Positions 5,178 to 7,390 of a stretch of 7,390 nt of DNA are shown piece by piece. The first letter of the stretch is position 1. Every line of letters begins with the position of its first letter. The stretch spans positions 1-7,390 of the forward strand of contig JAPTVL010000113.1 of the NCBI GenBank assembly GCA_028065725.1. The letters are read 5' to 3'. Both the position numbers and the translations under genes were made by a program. The DNA comes from Betaproteobacteria bacterium. GTDB lineage: Bacteria > Pseudomonadota > Gammaproteobacteria > Burkholderiales > Rhodocyclaceae. The notes below the pieces were generated by a model, which did not search any database, was not told where the DNA came from, and saw nothing but the letters and a program-made list of their open reading frames with translations.

Positions 5178-7390
5178 TTAGTCGGTAATCAACTTACTCT
5201 TGGACAACAGGTCAGTAATGATCGCATTGTCGTTGGCAAAACCTGTCACCAAATCTACGCCTGATAGTGTGATCAGTTGATCGTCCAGCGCGGCATTAAA
5301 TCCACCGGAAAACCCCCCACTCGTGCTGATATGCACGATCGTGTCAGTTCCCGATATTTCGAAATGCAGGTAGTCGTCAAGCGTGCCCGGCGAAGAACCG
5401 GAATGGCTCTCCCCCACAAGCAAATCACGGAGATCCAGAATATCGCCTCCGGAAGCCGGAAGTGCGATGTCAAAGTCGGCTATGGTATCCATGGCGGGCG
5501 CCCCTACAGCTCCTTGGTCGGCTAACTCCCAGCGGAAAACATCACTGCCGACGCCACCGGTGAGCATGTCGTTATCACTGCCCCCGATCAGGGTGTCGTT
5601 GCCGTTGCCGCCATTTAATATGTCTGCGCCCGCTCCGCCGGAGAGTCTGTCATTGCCGTCATTTCCATTCAGCGTGTCGTCGCCAACGCCGCCAAAGATC
5701 AGGTCGTCTCCCGCCCTGCCAGACAGTGTGTCGTCGCCCGATAATCCCTGAATGTGATCATTGCCTGCAGTTCCGGTGAGATTATTATCGCGGTTTGTAC
5801 CGATGATCGTATTGGTCGTTTCCGCCACTGTCACCGCAACAGTCTGTGTGGTTGAGGCGGTGCTGCCGTTGCTGGTCTCGGTCGCGGTCGAAGTGACAGT
5901 CAGGTTGACGGTCCCGGTATAGCCGTCAGCCGGCAGGAAAATCAGGCCGGCGAGTTGGGCCGATGTGAAAGACCAAATTCCGCTCCCGAGATTAGTGCCC
6001 GCACTGAAGGCCGCCCCGGCAGGTACGCCCGCCACACTAACGGACAGGGTCTCTGAGCCATCCGTATCGACAAGTGCAGTGGAAATTGGAAACTCCACCG
6101 GGGTACCAAAAGTGTTTGTGCCTAACTGAAAGGCAATATTGCTGATGGCGATCGAGGAGTCGTTGTTCGTATTTCTTCCATTAAGCACAAGCCAGGAGAA
6201 CTGGTAATTGCCGGCCGCTGCAGCGGTATAGGTATAGGCGCCGGAGGAGCTCGGCTTGCCGTCTACTTGCTCGGAAGATGTGATCAGTGTACTCGTCTGC
6301 GTACCATCAGGATTGGTAATCACTAGAACGACTATATCGTTAAAGCCGTTTTCGATACGTGTAACATCGGTCTCGGCATTGGCGAATGCCCAGTCGAAAA
6401 CTACCGACGTACCGGACGACAGGGAATAGTTGTAGTTAGTCAACCCGCCATCTTTGACATCGACCGTACCTGGATCGTCTGTGCCGCCGGGTCCAGGAGG
6501 TGGATCGAAGCTATCGAGGGTGGCGGACGGTAGACCGATTGCGGCGGCGAGGCGGGCTTGCGACTCAGAGGTTGAGGCGCTCGCGGTGCCCACACCTGCC
6601 ACCAAGCCAAAGAGTTGACCTTGCGTGATCAATTCAGGGGCGTCGGCTACCGCCGCGACATTGACTGTCACAGTGGCGGTGTTCGAATTAAGGCTTCCGT
6701 CTGTCGCCGTATAAGTGAAATTGGCTGCGCCGCTGAAGTTGGCATTCGGGGTGAAGGTTACCGTGCCATCACCATTCAAGACAACTGTGCCGCCGCTACC
6801 GTTGGTAACTGAAGCGATAGTCAGCGCATCGCCTTCGACATCGGTATCATTCCCCAGCAATTGTGCTGCAGTGTAAGTTATTGCAACGTCTTCAGTGGCT
6901 GCAAGCGTATCGTTGTTGGCTACCGGTGCATCATTTATGCCGGTCACTGTAAAGGTGAGCAGGGCGGTGCTGGTAGCGCCGGCCGCATCACTCATGATGT
7001 ATTCGAAGTCCTCAGTTGCCACTTGCCCTTGGGCCAGGGTTTGTGCTGCAGGCAGATTGGCGATGTAGGTGTAGCTGCCGTTTGCATTCAAGGTCAAGGT
7101 GCCATAAATGCCATTGAGTGGGCTGCCCACTGTGCCGCTCAGTAAACCGGACGCGACATTTGTCACCGTTTTGGTGTCGTCTACATCGACATCCGTGTCG
7201 TTGCCCAGTACGCCCGTCGCTGCTGTGCGTGTCACCGTTCCATCTTCGATGACGGCGGCAGCATCAGCCACAGCCACCGGCGCATCGTTGACCGGGGTGA
7301 TATCGAGCGCTGCGGATGCGGCCACCGAGGCGGTGCCATCGGTGATGCTGTAGCTGAAGCTGACGGCGGTATTGTCGTTGGCGGCGGGCG
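5178..7390 (-). CDS. Large RTX adhesin secreted by type I system, C-terminal part (5' end outside window)
   Basis: Surface adhesin of the LapA type, seen only as its last 736 residues; the frame is open to the right edge (last visible codons encode PAANDNTAVSFSYSITDG), so the GTG at 7325 is an internal valine. Using that valine as residue 1: a VCBS-type repeat at 12-130, a tandem-95/cadherin-like repeat at 131-230, an Ala/Ser-rich stretch and Pro/Gly linker (235-284), an unassigned beta-rich domain (285-400), an Ig-like repeat (405-501), nine RTX nonapeptides (516-596) and the uncleaved type I secretion region (597-715). The last shows DTIADFD, DILDLRDLL and ITLSGVDLVTG, ending ITDLLSKSKLITD, a pattern typical of the VCA0849-like C-terminal target family. 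RTX repeats bind calcium outside the cell and drive folding after secretion. The small gene follows after 11 nt. The N-terminal retention module and LapG cleavage site should lie beyond the window. Total length is unknown. Confidence 0.95.
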   Translation of the reverse strand, partial: PAANDNTAVSFSYSITDGTASVAASAALDITPVNDAPVAVADAAAVIEDGTVTRTAATGVLGNDTDVDVDDTKTVTNVASGLLSGTVGSPLNGIYGTLTLNANGSYTYIANLPAAQTLAQGQVATEDFEYIMSDAAGATSTALLTFTVTGINDAPVANNDTLAATEDVAITYTAAQLLGNDTDVEGDALTIASVTNGSGGTVVLNGDGTVTFTPNANFSGAANFTYTATDGSLNSNTATVTVNVAAVADAPELITQGQLFGLVAGVGTASASTSESQARLAAAIGLPSATLDSFDPPPGPGGTDDPGTVDVKDGGLTNYNYSLSSGTSVVFDWAFANAETDVTRIENGFNDIVVLVITNPDGTQTSTLITSSEQVDGKPSSSGAYTYTAAAAGNYQFSWLVLNGRNTNNDSSIAISNIAFQLGTNTFGTPVEFPISTALVDTDGSETLSVSVAGVPAGAAFSAGTNLGSGIWSFTSAQLAGLIFLPADGYTGTVNLTVTSTATETSNGSTASTTQTVAVTVAETTNTIIGTNRDNNLTGTAGNDHIQGLSGDDTLSGRAGDDLIFGGVGDDTLNGNDGNDRLSGGAGADILNGGNGNDTLIGGSDNDMLTGGVGSDVFRWELADQGAVGAPAMDTIADFDIALPASGGDILDLRDLLVGESHSGSSPGTLDDYLHFEISGTDTIVHISTSGGFSGGFNAALDDQLITLSGVDLVTGFANDNAIITDLLSKSKLITD
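5538..5780 (-). repeat. Nine tandem RTX nonapeptide repeats (27-bp units)
   Basis: Nine consecutive nonapeptides of the form L/I-x-G-x-x-G-x-D-x, starting LTGTAGNDH and ending LTGGVGSDV, preceded by one degenerate unit (IIGTNRDNN). Two units have a weakened turn (LSGGAGADI, LIGGSDNDM). The DNA units diverge, so this is a protein-level repeat and not a recent tandem expansion. In the RTX family these form a calcium-binding parallel beta-roll. Confidence 0.93.
5823..6113 (-). other. Ig-like repeat before the RTX array
   Basis: About 97 residues starting at FGTPVEFPISTALVDTDGSE, with VAGVPAGAAFSAGTNLGSG, WSFTSAQLAGLIFLPADGYTG and TVNLTVTSTATE. This D-T-D-G-S-E / G-V-P-A-G / A-Q-L-A-G-L pattern recurs in many RTX adhesins as a stalk or pre-RTX module. 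Only one copy is visible here. Confidence 0.7.
6126..6473 (-). other. Unassigned beta-rich domain in the adhesin
   Basis: About 116 residues between a Pro/Gly linker (DPPPGPGGTDD) and the next Ig-like repeat. Landmarks are VVFDWAFANAETD, GFNDIVVLVI, AYTYTAAAAGNYQFSWLVLN and NNDSSIAISNIAF. The FDW / FND / GxYxFxWxVLN / DSxIxIxNI order looks like a lectin- or CBM-like beta sandwich seen in other secreted proteins. I cannot name the family, and ligand binding is inference. Confidence 0.5.
6636..7292 (-). repeat. Two adhesin stalk repeats: VCBS-type then cadherin-like/tandem-95
   Basis: The first unit, about 119 residues, runs from VNDAPVAVADAA to the next NDAP and carries the VCBS signature IYGTLTLNANGSYTY with TEDFEYIMSDAAGATSTA. 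The second, about 100 residues, starts INDAPVANNDT and carries LLGNDTDVEGDALTI, TPNANFSGAANFTYT and ATDGS, ending at ADAP. The end of a preceding VCBS-like unit (SFSYSITDGTA...DITPVNDAP) enters from the right edge. They form the extended stalk, with acidic NDTDVD and DGD loops that commonly bind calcium. The two visible units are of different subtypes. Confidence 0.85.

Noticed and set aside
5538..5780. Periodic 27-bp units as a possible CRISPR or DNA satellite array
   Set aside because: The periodicity follows the RTX nonapeptide reading frame, the units differ at the DNA level and there are no identical repeats with unique spacers.
7323..7325. GTG at 7325 as start of the adhesin
   Set aside because: The frame stays open to the window edge and the codons beyond it encode the end of another stalk repeat (SFSYSITDGTA), so this is an internal valine.

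Overview
The window carries most of a Lap-type biofilm-adhesin control locus: a large RTX adhesin secreted by a type I system, the outer-membrane secretion channel, and the c-di-GMP-controlled protease switch (LapG/LapD) that decides whether the adhesin stays on the cell or is released. The DNA is GC-rich. The genes look proteobacterial, and protein style suggests a betaproteobacterium (for example a Rhodocyclales-like or Burkholderiales-like lineage). That placement is inference from gene content, not a marker-gene assignment.

Layout from left to right. (1) 47-1897, minus: a TolC-family outer-membrane channel (LapE/AggA type) with an extra C-terminal NTF2-like domain on a Pro/Ala linker. (2) 1898-2156: a divergent intergenic region with a possible extended -10 for the channel gene and the Shine-Dalgarno of lapG. 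(3) 2157-2855, plus: lapG, a periplasmic transglutaminase-like cysteine protease starting at TTG. (4) 2881-4797, plus: lapD, an inner-membrane receptor with LapD periplasmic, HAMP, degenerate GGDEF and degenerate EAL domains. (5) 4798-4836: a short convergent gap without a visible terminator. (6) 4837-5166, minus: a 109-residue acidic protein of unknown function, 11 nt downstream of the adhesin. (7) 5178 to the right edge, minus: the C-terminal part of a giant adhesin, with VCBS/cadherin-like repeats, an unassigned beta-rich domain, another Ig-like repeat, nine RTX nonapeptides and a type I secretion C-terminus.

How the parts work together, by analogy with the Pseudomonas Lap system: the adhesin leaves through an ABC transporter/membrane-fusion/TolC-type channel and is held by its N-terminus. 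When c-di-GMP is high, LapD binds LapG and prevents cleavage. When c-di-GMP falls, LapG is freed, clips the adhesin near its N-terminus and the cell detaches. The adhesin N-terminus with its cleavage site, the ABC transporter (LapB) and the adaptor (LapC) are not in this window.

The least ordinary items are the NTF2-like domain fused to the channel, the small conserved-looking gene behind the adhesin, and the unassigned domain in the adhesin C-terminal region. The rest is a recognisable system in a locally rearranged order.
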